Positions 18,080 through 26,629 are shown, counted from the first letter of the stretch. The stretch is DNA of 64,000 nucleotides from Sungkyunkwania multivorans (GCF_042675645.1 NZ_JBHTJH010000017.1:1178001-1242000); one strand, 5' to 3'. The notes: generated by a model not told the origin, from the sequence alone. Made by a program: numbers and translations.

Positions 18080-19186
18080 TCAAAGGATCCTCTTCTGCTT
18101 TTCATAAAAAGCATCTGCTTGCAACTGCATGATCTCTCTGGCCACTTTTCGCTTATAGGCATACAATTCCTCTTCTTCTGCGATGTCTTGATAAACTTGG
18201 TCGTTGATCACAGCGTCTGTAGCAAGTAGTTTAACGCGTTGGTCTTTTTGTTGAGCCACCCAAGTCTTCACCGATCCTTCGATATTTTCTAGTTTCAGGT
18301 CATATTCACCTTTAGGAGCTAATAATTTTGAAATGATCGGAGCGGTCTCAATGGCCAAGAACAATAAAAAAATGAAGAACGAGGGGAGCCATGGCAATTT
18401 ATTCAAAGCGTTGATTCGAGCCATAAGCCCGTCAAAGCCATCAATGATCGGTTGTGTATTCGATACCTTTTGGGCATACTCATTGCCCAAGAGTGCAATT
18501 TGACCCTCCTTATCTATTATCTTTTGATTGTTACTTTCTTTTAATTGCTGTAGTTCCTGAAGCGCAGCATCATGCTTTTCGCGCTTTTCCTTATAAACGG
18601 GGCCTTTACCCAGCTTCATGGTTCCTGCCGTGCCCTCTGCCTCCGTTATATAGGTGTTGTAAAGATCATTCACATCCTTTTCTTTTGAAGTGACCTCGTT
18701 CTTTAGTTCTTCGATCTCGATCTTTAACGCTTCTACTGCAGGTGTATACTGAAGGGCTATCTGTTCTTGATTCTGAAGGGTGAATTGATTCTTTTCTTCG
18801 AGAAGTACTCGGTCTATCTCTTTTTCAAATATTTTCAATTCTAGTGGTTTGGAAATGACAACAGCGATAATGATCGCTAGAATGATCCTAGGGATCGCTT
18901 GTCCCAATTCTGCCCAACGATTATCACGTTTCTTGATCGTGGAGACGATAAATCTGTCTAGATTGAAGATCAACAAGCCCCAGATAAGCCCAAAGAATAT
19001 TGCGGTATAAACATTATCAAAAACGGTATAAAGAGCATACCCAGCAGCAATGAAGGCCATCACGGCAGTAAAAAAAACGGTGCCACCGATACCGGCTTGC
19101 TTAATTTGTTCGGATTTAGAGGACTGAGATAGGATGTCTTCGTCTGCACCAGCACACATCCAAAAAAAACGTTTCATAGTGAACAT
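18080..19186 (-). CDS. DUF4407 membrane protein with coiled coil
   Basis: A 368-aa protein of the DUF4407 family. Two helices near residues 35-85, two more further on, with F-N-L-D-R-F-I-V-S-T between, then a long charged coiled coil (about 120-240) and a last membrane helix before a basic tail. The N-terminal C-A-G-A-D-E-D-I-L block and the F-N-L-D-R motif are usual for the family. Function unknown. Confidence 0.85.
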   Translation of the reverse strand: MFTMKRFFWMCAGADEDILSQSSKSEQIKQAGIGGTVFFTAVMAFIAAGYALYTVFDNVYTAIFFGLIWGLLIFNLDRFIVSTIKKRDNRWAELGQAIPRIILAIIIAVVISKPLELKIFEKEIDRVLLEEKNQFTLQNQEQIALQYTPAVEALKIEIEELKNEVTSKEKDVNDLYNTYITEAEGTAGTMKLGKGPVYKEKREKHDAALQELQQLKESNNQKIIDKEGQIALLGNEYAQKVSNTQPIIDGFDGLMARINALNKLPWLPSFFIFLLFLAIETAPIISKLLAPKGEYDLKLENIEGSVKTWVAQQKDQRVKLLATDAVINDQVYQDIAEEEELYAYKRKVAREIMQLQADAFYEKQKRIL

Positions 19187-19245
19187 AAGATTGATGAATA
19201 CTAATGAAACGCTTTTTTATAGAAAATGTTACATTTTAGAATACA

Positions 19246-20883
19246 TTAACAATCATCGGGTGTTAAGGGCTTGATCGAAAGAAAGACCATTGGGGTAAGC
19301 GTATCTGTTTCCTTGCTAGAAATATGAATTTTTTTCTGGGTACGAAGTAGCTTCAAGGCATCCATCAAATAGATCTCTTTACCTTCAAAATAAAATTTGG
19401 CACCTTTTGCGCCCATTTCTTTAAGATGCTCTTCAGGCGATGGTGGAGGTGAAGGTGGTGGAGCAGGTGAAACGGCCTTGGGAGTCTCGAAGTTTACTTT
19501 CGGAGCCGAGGGGGCCGGTGGCGGTGGTGGCGGTGGATCGGGCATTGGCGCGAGTGTAGGAAATGGCTCAGCCACTCTTCGTTGCTCTTTGGTCATGATG
19601 CTGAAGATGTATTTCATGCGCTCCACTTCCTTTTTGATATAGAAACGGTTTTTTTCGCTTTGTGCATTATATTTCCTGGCCAAGGTATCGTACTCCGAGA
19701 GTTCTTTCTTAGAAGCTCCCTGAACGTTATTTTCAATAAGCTTCTCCTTTTGTCTAAGTGGAGGTTGCTTTGGCGCAGCAATCTCGAGGGCGTTGATCTC
19801 CTCTTCTGTGAAGTTGTGATAAAGATCTTCGAGATTTTTATAGTTGCTCAAAAGCTCGCTATATTCTTTTTCATTGGGATACTTTGAGTAGAAGGCAATA
19901 TCGTTTGCATAATGCCTTGCCAAAAGATTGTAGTGCTCAACCTTGTCATCGATGAGCTGTTTCGGCGGATATTTGGTTTCCCTTGCAATGGTGACCCTTT
20001 CGCTAAAGGAATAGAGCAAAATCGATACGAGAGGTAGGATCAAGAAGCTCTTGATCCAAATACTCCTTTTTGAGGTTTGTGTTTTCATAAGTGTAAATCG
20101 TTTTTTGACCTGCCCGAAATGATTAATAAAGAAAAGATTGGTCAGGCGGGTTGATGAATAATTGAAGGCATGGGTCATCGTAGACCCGTGCGTCGATGAT
20201 GAATAGTGTAATATCAAGTTTTGATAGGTCGAGGTTTCAATTCCTTGTTTCAGGACGGCATTATCGGCTAAAAACTCGTGATTGAGCTTGATGTTTCGTT
20301 TGTAAAGAAATAGTAAGGGGTTGAACCAGAACAGCACCTGAAGTAATTCGATAAATATGATGTCGAGACTATGCTTCTGATGAGCATGCGCTTCCTCATG
20401 CAAAAACACTTCTTTGGGGATTCGGTTCTCCTCATATTCATCATAGTTGAAAAAGAGATAATTAAAAAAGGTATGAGGAACAATATCTTTTTGTATCAAA
20501 ACATGAAATAGCGATCCTTTTTTGAGTGTCGGGTTGTGCTTTATCCTAAAGATCACTTCAAAGAGATTATAGAGGAATTTGGTTCCAAACAGCGCAAGAC
20601 CAATCATATAAATTCCCCATGCAACCCTATCCCAGTCGAATGTTTTATTTGAGGATGGTAACACTGCTCCAGACTCGTCAATGAAGGATGCGTTCTGAGT
20701 TAGTGGGTAATCGACTTGGACGTATTCGCTAAAGGTGATCAGAGGGATACAAAAAGATAGCAATAATGCCGCCATTAAGTAGAATCGCTTGGTGTGATGA
20801 AGGCTTTCTTTCTCTAGAACAACACGATAGAAAAGATAGAAGGCCAAGAGGCATGCGCTGGATTTTAATAGATAAAAGAGCAT
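19246..20883 (-). CDS. M56-family (BlaR1-like) membrane metallopeptidase
   Basis: A 545-aa M56 peptidase. Four hydrophobic helices frame a gluzincin site H-E-E-A-H (162-166), with the third ligand in N-H-E-F-L-A-D. The long C-terminal sensor part is predicted periplasmic, contains a Pro-rich run (several P-P-P blocks around residues 450-490) and lacks the penicillin-binding transpeptidase domain of true BlaR1, so the signal is probably not a beta-lactam. It should cleave or trigger cleavage of the BlaI-like repressor encoded 2 nt upstream. Confidence 0.88.
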   Translation of the reverse strand: MLFYLLKSSACLLAFYLFYRVVLEKESLHHTKRFYLMAALLLSFCIPLITFSEYVQVDYPLTQNASFIDESGAVLPSSNKTFDWDRVAWGIYMIGLALFGTKFLYNLFEVIFRIKHNPTLKKGSLFHVLIQKDIVPHTFFNYLFFNYDEYEENRIPKEVFLHEEAHAHQKHSLDIIFIELLQVLFWFNPLLFLYKRNIKLNHEFLADNAVLKQGIETSTYQNLILHYSSSTHGSTMTHAFNYSSTRLTNLFFINHFGQVKKRFTLMKTQTSKRSIWIKSFLILPLVSILLYSFSERVTIARETKYPPKQLIDDKVEHYNLLARHYANDIAFYSKYPNEKEYSELLSNYKNLEDLYHNFTEEEINALEIAAPKQPPLRQKEKLIENNVQGASKKELSEYDTLARKYNAQSEKNRFYIKKEVERMKYIFSIMTKEQRRVAEPFPTLAPMPDPPPPPPPAPSAPKVNFETPKAVSPAPPPSPPPSPEEHLKEMGAKGAKFYFEGKEIYLMDALKLLRTQKKIHISSKETDTLTPMVFLSIKPLTPDDC

Positions 20884-20885
20884 CG

Positions 20886-21251
20886 CTATCTTTTTTTAAG
20901 TTGTTCATCGATCATCGCTTTAAGATCTTCTAATTCTTCTTTGCTGAGGTCCGTTTCCTCGGTGAAGAATGAGGCAAACTGCGTTGCCGAATCGTTAAAG
21001 AAATTTTTGATCAGGCCATTGATATGCTTTGAGAAGTACTGCTTCTTTGCGACTAAGGGATAATACTCTCTCGATTTCCCAAACAATCGGTACCCAACAT
21101 ATCCCTTATCGGTCATTCGCTTCAATAAGGTCGCAACCGTGGTATTGGCGGGTTTAGGTGCTGGATAACAGTCTAGGAGGTCTTTCATAAAGGCCTTTTC
21201 TAGTTTCCAGAGATAATTCATCAATTCCTCCTCGGTCTTAGATAATTTCAT
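20886..21251 (-). CDS. BlaI/MecI/CopY-family repressor
   Basis: A 121-aa winged-helix repressor: L-S-K-T-E-E-E-L-M-N-Y-L-W at the start, T-T-V-A-T-L-L-K-R-M-T-D-K-G-Y-V as the recognition region, and a C-terminal dimerisation helix. It is the first gene of the BlaI-M56 operon. The palindromes TCTACA-AA-TGTAGA just upstream are exactly the operator type of this family, so autoregulation relieved by M56-mediated proteolysis is expected. Confidence 0.92.
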   Translation of the reverse strand: MKLSKTEEELMNYLWKLEKAFMKDLLDCYPAPKPANTTVATLLKRMTDKGYVGYRLFGKSREYYPLVAKKQYFSKHINGLIKNFFNDSATQFASFFTEETDLSKEELEDLKAMIDEQLKKR

Positions 21252-21273
21252 TCTCTACAAAATTAGCGAGTTC

Positions 21274-21314
21274 TCTACAAATGTAGAATAAAATTTTAAT
21301 TCTACAAACGTAGA
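21274..21314 (-). promoter_or_regulatory. BlaI-type operator pair
   Basis: TCTACA-AA-TGTAGA (21274-21287) is a perfect palindrome and TCTACA-AA-CGTAGA (21301-21314) differs at one base. They are spaced 27 bp centre to centre and lie 23-63 bp upstream of the BlaI start. The TACA/TGTA core is that of known BlaI/MecI operators. A third half-site (CTCTACAAA) lies next to the start codon. Confidence 0.75.
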
Positions 21315-21357
21315 GGTATTTTTTTAACGGTCTACCGCTAATTGATGATGGGTTGAA

Positions 21358-22746
21358 TTATTTGCTAAGCGCTGTAAAGTATTGGTAGAACCACGGGATG
21401 GTCTCAATACCTCTGAGATAGTTCCAGATGCCAAAATGCTCGTTAGGTGAATGTATGGCATCACTATCCAGACCGAAGCCCATCAAAATGGTCTTGCTTT
21501 TCAATTCCTTTTCAAAAAGCGAGACTATAGGGATGCTGCCTCCACTGCGCTGTGGAATTGGGGTTTTGCCAAAGGTGGTCTCGTAAGCCTTCGCAGCGGC
21601 CTGATAGCCAATGCTGTCTATTGGAGTTACATAGCCCTGTCCGCCATGATGTGGGGTCACTTTCACTTTGACGCCCTTTGGAGCAATGCCTTCAAAATGC
21701 TTTATAAATAGTTCGGTGATCTCCTTCCAGTCCTGGTTGGGAACAAGACGCATAGAGATCTTGGCATAAGCCTTGCTGGCAATAACCGTCTTTGCGCCTT
21801 CTCCGGTGTATCCTCCCCATATTCCATTGACATCAAGGGTAGGGCGGATCGAGTTGCGTTCGTTGGTGGTATAACCTTCTTCTCCATATTCAGCCTCAAT
21901 GTCCAATGCTTTGTTATACGCTTCTTGAGAAAAAGGGGCCTTTGCCATTTCGGCTCGTTCTTCTTTGCTAAGTTCTTCTACCTTATCGTAAAATCCTGGA
22001 ATCGTGATTTGCTTATTTTCGTCGTGTAAGGATGCGATCATTTTCGCTAAGATATTGATAGGGTTGGCAACGGCGCCTCCATAGAGTCCCGAGTGCAGAT
22101 CTCTGTTGGGGCCAGTGACCTCTACTTCAACATAACTTAGTCCGCGTAATCCTGTGGTAATGCTTGGTGTCTCCTTAGAGATCATTCCCGTGTCCGAGAT
22201 AAGGATCACATCATTCGCCAACTTATCGTGGTTATTTTCTACAAACCAACCAAGGCTCTCACTACCCACTTCTTCCTCACCTTCGATCATAAATTTCACG
22301 TTGCACGGCAATTGCCCCGTCGTCGTCATAAATTCCATCGCCTTCACATGCATGTACATTTGGCCTTTATCATCACAAGCGCCTCTGGCGAAGATGGCGC
22401 CTTCTGGATGCAATTCGGTCTTTTTGATAACAGGCTCAAAAGGGCCGCTCTCCCACAAGTCTAAAGGGTCTGGCGGCTGCACATCGTAGTGTCCATATAC
22501 CAATACTGTAGGTAAATTGGGGTCGATAATCTTCTCTCCGTAGACGATAGGATAGCCTGGGGTCTCACAAATTTCCACATGGTCACAGCCTGCTTTTTCC
22601 AAGCTAGATTTGATGGCCTGGGCAGTGTCCAGCACATCTTGACTAAAGGCAGGATCGGCGCTTACCGAAGGTATTTTTAAGAGGGCGATGAGTTCGTCGA
22701 TGAATCGTTGTTGGTTTTGCTGAATGTAGTCTCGTATGTCTTCCAT
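21358..22746 (-). CDS. M20-family dipeptidase
   Basis: A 462-aa zinc peptidase of the M20 (CNDP-like) family. Seen are the first metal block V-Y-G-H-Y-D-V-Q-P, the A-R-G-A-C-D-D-K-G block with a bridging Asp, the catalytic Glu pair in I-E-G-E-E-E-V-G-S-E and the late H-S-P-N-E-H. Members hydrolyse dipeptides and cytosolic peptides. It is monocistronic and not obviously linked to the BlaI operon upstream, though it is transcribed the same way. Confidence 0.93.
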   Translation of the reverse strand: MEDIRDYIQQNQQRFIDELIALLKIPSVSADPAFSQDVLDTAQAIKSSLEKAGCDHVEICETPGYPIVYGEKIIDPNLPTVLVYGHYDVQPPDPLDLWESGPFEPVIKKTELHPEGAIFARGACDDKGQMYMHVKAMEFMTTTGQLPCNVKFMIEGEEEVGSESLGWFVENNHDKLANDVILISDTGMISKETPSITTGLRGLSYVEVEVTGPNRDLHSGLYGGAVANPINILAKMIASLHDENKQITIPGFYDKVEELSKEERAEMAKAPFSQEAYNKALDIEAEYGEEGYTTNERNSIRPTLDVNGIWGGYTGEGAKTVIASKAYAKISMRLVPNQDWKEITELFIKHFEGIAPKGVKVKVTPHHGGQGYVTPIDSIGYQAAAKAYETTFGKTPIPQRSGGSIPIVSLFEKELKSKTILMGFGLDSDAIHSPNEHFGIWNYLRGIETIPWFYQYFTALSK

Positions 22747-22810
22747 TAATTGATCAGTTATACTACTTCAAATGTAACGAAAAAAACACTGATTTTTTTA
22801 TGGTGCTTAA

Positions 22811-22840
22811 TTGCTATATTGAAATTCTTGTTTATATTTG
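22811..22840 (+). promoter_or_regulatory. Promoter of the tRNA-Leu transcript
   Basis: TTG at 22811-22813 and TATATTTG at 22833-22840 with a 19-bp spacer fit the Bacteroidota housekeeping promoter. It would start RNA near 22,847, upstream of both tRNA-like fragments and about 250 nt before the intact tRNA. No better promoter is seen closer to the tRNA. Confidence 0.6.
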
Positions 22841-22875
22841 CAGCCCGATATCGATGATGATAGCGATATCCTTTT

Positions 22876-22935
22876 GCGGATGTGACGCCCGCCCGAACGT
22901 ACCTTTTCGGTACGGGCTGGGAATTGGTAGACCTG
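22876..22935 (+). pseudogene. Degenerate tRNA-Leu-like fragment 1
   Basis: GCGGATGTGA starts like the 5' acceptor end of the intact tRNA-Leu, then a GC-rich hairpin (CGTACC-TTTT-CGGTACG region, about 22,897-22,915) interrupts it, followed by GGGAATTGGTAGACCTG, the D-arm sequence of the intact gene. No anticodon or T arm follows. A further hairpin (CATGCTAGA/TCTAGCATG) lies at about 22,952-22,971. Confidence 0.5.
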
Positions 22936-23024
22936 TTTGCCGATAGGCAGGCATGCTAGAAGTCTAGCATGTATTTAGAAGGTAGACCTTGTTTCACGAC
23001 CGTGTAAAGTTACATCATGAGTAA

Positions 23025-23064
23025 GCGGATGTGATGGAATTGGTAGACATGCTAGACTTAGGAT
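23025..23064 (+). pseudogene. tRNA-Leu 5'-half fragment 2
   Basis: Forty bases match the first half of the intact tRNA-Leu with few changes: acceptor GCGGATGTGATGG, D arm GAATTGGTAGAC and anticodon arm through CTTAGGAT. The match stops just after the anticodon loop; the anticodon stem cannot close and there is no T arm. It is a truncated copy, 34 bp upstream of the intact gene. Confidence 0.7.
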
Positions 23065-23098
23065 TAAACCAAATAAAAAGTGTTAAATTGCACTTTAT

Positions 23099-23180
23099 GC
23101 GGGTGTGGTGGAATTGGTAGACACGTCAGACTTAGGATCTGATGCCGCAAGGTGTGGGGGTTCGAGTCCCTTCACCCGCA
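23099..23180 (+). tRNA. tRNA-Leu (anticodon TAG)
   Basis: The acceptor stem GCGGGTG pairs with CACCCGC; the D arm has AATTGGTAGAC; the anticodon stem TCAGA/TCTGA frames loop CTTAGGA (anticodon TAG); a variable arm TGCCGCAAGGTG and T arm GGGGGTTCGAGTCCC follow. The discriminator is A and CCA is not encoded. It reads CTA-type Leu codons. Its 3' end is the likely ICE attachment site. Confidence 0.96.
23160..23180 (+). other. Presumed ICE attachment site (attL) in the tRNA 3' end
   Basis: Host-type genes end and ICE genes begin at the 3' end of this tRNA. Tyrosine-recombinase ICEs commonly use the T-arm/acceptor segment of tRNA genes as att core and rebuild the tRNA. The matching repeat at the far end would lie outside the window, so the exact core is not proven. 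Confidence 0.5.
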
Positions 23181-23181
23181 C

Positions 23182-23212
23182 AAAAGCCGAAGAGAAATCT
23201 TCGGCTTTTTTT
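23182..23212 (+). terminator. Rho-independent terminator of tRNA-Leu
   Basis: AAAAGCCGAAGA-GAAA-TCTTCGGCTTTT forms a perfect 12-bp stem with a tetraloop and ends in a run of T. It starts 2 nt after the tRNA. Confidence 0.9.
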
Positions 23213-23240
23213 GGTTTGAAATCGGGTCGGAAAAAATGTT

Positions 23241-23262
23241 AGGTACAACATAGGTACAACAT
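23241..23262. repeat. Exact tandem 11-bp repeat next to attL
   Basis: AGGTACAACAT occurs twice back to back (23241-23251 and 23252-23262), 60 bp inside the element from the tRNA. Direct repeats at one helical turn near an att core resemble arm-type integrase binding sites. No ORF covers it. Function is inference. Confidence 0.55.
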
Positions 23263-23412
23263 TTCAGTATTTTTAAGATAACATTTGTATTAATGCTAAA
23301 TGCTATTATTTCAATTTAGTGTATATGAATTGACCAATGAAATAATAAATTTTGCCAAAGCACAACCTTTTTTCTTCGGAAGGGAAGTTTATTATCATAC
23401 AATATATCCGCA

Positions 23413-23562
23413 AGTTAAACTCGTAAAATACTTCCATCAAAAGACTACGGCATAAAGCCAACGCTTCTTCCACTACTCATTTATTCCGTTTCCTTTTGAG
23501 CCAAGATTTTATCTTCCGTTTGGTTTCTACTCAAATATTGTTTAATCTAAAATTTGAGTATT
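23413..23562 (+). repeat. Leader repeat, copy 1 (before parB)
   Basis: A ~150-nt non-coding leader directly upstream of the ParB gene. Its blocks TAAACTCGTAAAATAC, CATCAAAAGACTACGGCATA, TCATTTATTCCGTTTCC and CTCAAATATTGTTTAATC recur in the same order and spacing at 25463-25613. It fills most of the 350-bp gap after the tRNA terminator. It probably holds shared transcription or translation control. Confidence 0.75.
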
Positions 23563-25350
23563 ATGACAACAAAAGCGAGTACCACAAGAAAGCGCAGAAG
23601 TACAACGACTACTGCGAAGAAAGAATTGAACGGAAAGAAAGTTCCGGCACTTCAAATTGAGAACATTCCCATTGGCAAAATCAAGCCTGACCCTAAGCAA
23701 CCGAGAAAGACTTTTAACGAGGATGCATTACAGCAACTTTCTGCGAGTATCGAAAATCACGGTGTATTACAGCCAATCACGGTAAGGCAACTAAATGGTC
23801 ATTATGTCATCGTGATGGGCGAACGCAGATATCGGGCAAGTAAGCTGGCAGGAAAAAAGACCATACCCTGTATCGTGAGGACTTATGAGAACAATGATGT
23901 TCTTGAAGTTCAAATCATAGAAAATCTACAACGACAAGATGTAGAACCTACCGAAGAAGCTGAGGCGATTGCTTATCTAAGTGAAAAGTATGTACCTGCC
24001 GAAATCGCAAAGCGATTGGGCAGAACGGACAACTTTGTAAGACAACGCCTAAAATTGGCAGGTTTGATAGAAGGTTTCAAACACTTTGTTCGCAATGGCG
24101 AAATGACCATTTCATTGGGTGTAGGTGTCGCACTTTTTACACCAGAAGAACAACAAATTATGTTGGAAACGATGGGCGAGGATTTTAGTGCCCATCAAAT
24201 CAACAGGATGATTAAAGACCAGACCTATGACTTGGAAAAAGCATCTTTTGATGTAATGGATAAGAAGTTGGTGCCGAAAGCAGGGTCTTGTGTAGAATGT
24301 CCGTTCAATGCGGCCAATCAAGGCAATCTGTTCGGCGAGGGTAAAATGGTCTGTACAAAATCAGCTTGTTTTGAAACGAAGAAAACGAAGTCATTCTTGA
24401 ACCTGATTGAAAAATCGAAAAAAGAGAATATTCTACTGATTCCTGAAATACGACAGTATTGGGTAGATGACGAAAATAATCAGCTCATTATTTCACATTT
24501 GGAAAAAAATGGATTGAAGGTCTATCTTCTCGATGATGTTGAACTAATCGAAGAACCTACCAAGCCGACAATAGAGGCCATCAAAATAGAATATCAACAT
24601 TACGATTATTCCGAAGATGAACTGAAGGCAGAATTGGAAGAAGCGATTCAGAATTACGAAGAAGAGTTGAAAAATTACAATTTAGCAGCGGACAATGGAT
24701 TTGTAAATGGTATCGTATTCCATCGTGAGACATACCAGAACAAGGAAGTGTTTGTCAAGATAATTGAGAAATCAAAAGATGAATCCACGGAATATTCAGC
24801 ACCATTGACCAATAGGAAAATGGCCGATTGTACGCCTGAAGAACAAATCATTAAAATCAACGAAAGGGAAATCCGTAAGAAGCAAATAGAGAACAATAAG
24901 CAGTTTGAAGAAGTTGTTCAGATGATTCGTGAGACCGAATACATCAATACGAAAAAGACACTTTCAACAGACGAAATGGTGGCATTCTCAATATCGCTTT
25001 TTGAAAATAATGTGGACTATATGAGCCAACAAAAGTATTTTTCAAAGTTCTTAAGCGACACGTCCAAGATGACCAAAGTTGAAATGGTCGGGAATTTCAA
25101 GAAGAATTTCAAAAAGGAAATCTTTCACAAGCTGATACGCTATATGCTCACAAAGCAAGTGCATTTTGGCGAGAGCAATCACGTGAATAACCTGACAAAC
25201 ATTTCATTCTACAGTGCGATGCAGGGATATTACAAATCCAAGATTGACGGCATTGAGAAGGAATATGCCGAAAAGAGGGACAAACGTGAAGCACGTTTGA
25301 AAGAGCGTATCACAGTTCTTGAAAAGAAAATTCAGGAATTCAACGATTAG
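23563..25350 (+). CDS. ParB/Spo0J-family protein of the ICE
   Basis: A 595-aa ParB-like protein. Residues about 30-120 are the ParB N-terminal nucleotidase-like domain: I-K-P-D-P-K-Q-P-R-K-T-F, G-V-L-Q-P-I-T-V-R, G-E-R-R-Y-R-A, then I-E-N-L-Q-R-Q-D-V. A HTH domain follows (A-K-R-L-G-R-T-D-N-F-V-R-Q-R-L). A Cys cluster (C-V-E-C-P-F-N ... C-T-K-S-A-C) near residue 245-270 may bind metal. The C-terminal half is coiled and unique. No ParA is nearby, so a role other than classical partition, such as regulating transfer genes, is possible. The ATG at 23563 is chosen over a TTG three codons upstream. Confidence 0.88.
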   Translation: MTTKASTTRKRRSTTTTAKKELNGKKVPALQIENIPIGKIKPDPKQPRKTFNEDALQQLSASIENHGVLQPITVRQLNGHYVIVMGERRYRASKLAGKKTIPCIVRTYENNDVLEVQIIENLQRQDVEPTEEAEAIAYLSEKYVPAEIAKRLGRTDNFVRQRLKLAGLIEGFKHFVRNGEMTISLGVGVALFTPEEQQIMLETMGEDFSAHQINRMIKDQTYDLEKASFDVMDKKLVPKAGSCVECPFNAANQGNLFGEGKMVCTKSACFETKKTKSFLNLIEKSKKENILLIPEIRQYWVDDENNQLIISHLEKNGLKVYLLDDVELIEEPTKPTIEAIKIEYQHYDYSEDELKAELEEAIQNYEEELKNYNLAADNGFVNGIVFHRETYQNKEVFVKIIEKSKDESTEYSAPLTNRKMADCTPEEQIIKINEREIRKKQIENNKQFEEVVQMIRETEYINTKKTLSTDEMVAFSISLFENNVDYMSQQKYFSKFLSDTSKMTKVEMVGNFKKNFKKEIFHKLIRYMLTKQVHFGESNHVNNLTNISFYSAMQGYYKSKIDGIEKEYAEKRDKREARLKERITVLEKKIQEFND

Positions 25351-25365
25351 CTTTTGTTGTTAGAA

Positions 25366-25400
25366 GAAGGGTCGGCATTCGTGCTGGCCCTTTTTCTTTT
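25366..25400 (+). terminator. Terminator after the ParB gene
   Basis: AGGGTCGGC-ATTCGT-GCTGGCCCT forms a stem with two G-T/mismatch positions, followed by TTTTTCTTTTT. It lies 16 nt after the ParB stop. Confidence 0.8.
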
Positions 25401-25462
25401 TAATAATAGTGCCTAAAAGAATGTATTCGCAAGGAAGGGGTTATCAATCAATAGTTAGCGCA

Positions 25463-25613
25463 AAGATAAACTCGTAAAATACACCCATCAAAAGACTACG
25501 GCATAAAGCCATTGCGCTCATCCCTCTTCTCATTTATTCCGTTTCCTTTTGAGCTGAGATTTTAGCTTCCGTTTGGGTACTGCTCAAATATTGTTTAATC
25601 AAAATATATCATT
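25463..25613 (+). repeat. Leader repeat, copy 2 (before small ICE gene)
   Basis: Same leader as at 23413-23562, with nearly identical blocks and length; differences cluster in one internal segment (after CATAAAGCC) and at the 3' end. It ends at the ATG of the 53-aa gene at 25614. A short piece of its 3' end (TGTTTAATCTAAAATT, as in copy 1) also precedes the DUF932 gene at 25,770-25,785. Confidence 0.75.
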
Positions 25614-25775
25614 ATGAAACGAGTATCGGAAAAACCTAAAATTTCGCCACAAGAGGCTGAAATGCATTATCAATCGAGTAAAGAAAATTACACCATTGAA
25701 AGTGCAGAAAGCCACTTGGCTTATTACAGAGAAAAACATCCAATCTATTATGCGGTGTTATTACAAAATGTTTAA
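25614..25775 (+). CDS. Small ICE protein, 53 aa, unknown
   Basis: An ATG right at the end of the second leader copy opens a 53-codon frame, K-R-V-S-E-K-P-K-I-S-P-Q-E-A-E to V-L-L-Q-N-V, closed by TAA. Being placed behind a conserved leader exactly like parB, and 17 nt before the DUF932 gene, argues that it is real. It is polar, with a helix-forming middle (E-S-A-E-S-H-L-A-Y-Y-R). No function is recognised. Confidence 0.6.
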   Translation: MKRVSEKPKISPQEAEMHYQSSKENYTIESAESHLAYYREKHPIYYAVLLQNV

Positions 25776-25792
25776 TCTAAAATTCAAAAGCT

Positions 25793-26629
25793 ATGTATTT
25801 ACAAAATTTGCAACAGGATGAAATCTTTATTCCATCAGAAATGAAATCCTTAAAAAGCCTGACACAGATGGAATCCAGACGAGGGCTTGAAAATGCCATC
25901 ATATCAAATGGCAAAATCGTCAATGTGGTCTCGAACAGCTATGGCCACATTCCGAATCAAATGTTCTTCAAGAAAGCCGAAGAAATGCTGACCGATGCAC
26001 AACTGAACTTCCACAAGCGCACCATTAATAAAAACGATAGGTCATTTATTACCGACTTTATAATCGACGACAAAAGCCAGTTTACGGTGAAGAACGACAA
26101 AGATTTGATATTACCGATGCTTCGATTTAAGAATTCATACGATGGAAGCGAAAAGACCTCTGGCCACTTCGGATTCTATCGGAAAGTGTGTTCCAATGGC
26201 TTGCACGTTTCACAAGCGGAAATTGAGTTTTCCATTAAGCACATCAAGAACAATACACACCTCATAATGCCGAGGTTGAGCAATCTGTTCGATAAATTTC
26301 TGGATAATGAGTTCTACACCATTACCAAGAAATTCGATAAGATGAAGGAATTTAAAATCATCAACACGCAGGAATTTGTAAAAGCAGTTCTCGATAAGAC
26401 TAAGCTCTTTAGATATGAATGTAGCGATAAGAATAGTGACCCTTCAAAAAAGTCTCGTGAGGTCATTGAGATTTTGAACTACGAAGCCTTGTTGCTCAAT
26501 GAAGAACCAAATCTGTGGTTAGGTTACAACGCTTTTAACTCAGTATTACATAACACTTTGAAGAAGAGTTTTGGTCAGCAAGAACGGTTGGACAAAAAAC
26601 TATTCGATGAAGTTTATGAAATGGCTTAA
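25793..26629 (+). CDS. DUF932 family protein
   Basis: A 278-aa soluble protein with the DUF932 pattern often seen in phages and conjugative elements: S-N-S-Y-G-H-I-P-N near residue 45, a middle strand region, G-F-Y-R-K-V-C-S-N-G-L-H-V and a helical C-terminus. Biochemical role unknown. In ICEs of this type it sits in the maintenance/regulatory region with ParB and Ssb. A strong bidirectional terminator follows. Confidence 0.85.
   Translation: MYLQNLQQDEIFIPSEMKSLKSLTQMESRRGLENAIISNGKIVNVVSNSYGHIPNQMFFKKAEEMLTDAQLNFHKRTINKNDRSFITDFIIDDKSQFTVKNDKDLILPMLRFKNSYDGSEKTSGHFGFYRKVCSNGLHVSQAEIEFSIKHIKNNTHLIMPRLSNLFDKFLDNEFYTITKKFDKMKEFKIINTQEFVKAVLDKTKLFRYECSDKNSDPSKKSREVIEILNYEALLLNEEPNLWLGYNAFNSVLHNTLKKSFGQQERLDKKLFDEVYEMA

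Noticed and set aside
19397..19642. Gly-rich plus-strand frame
   Set aside because: It is the antisense of the Pro-rich region of the M56 peptidase gene.
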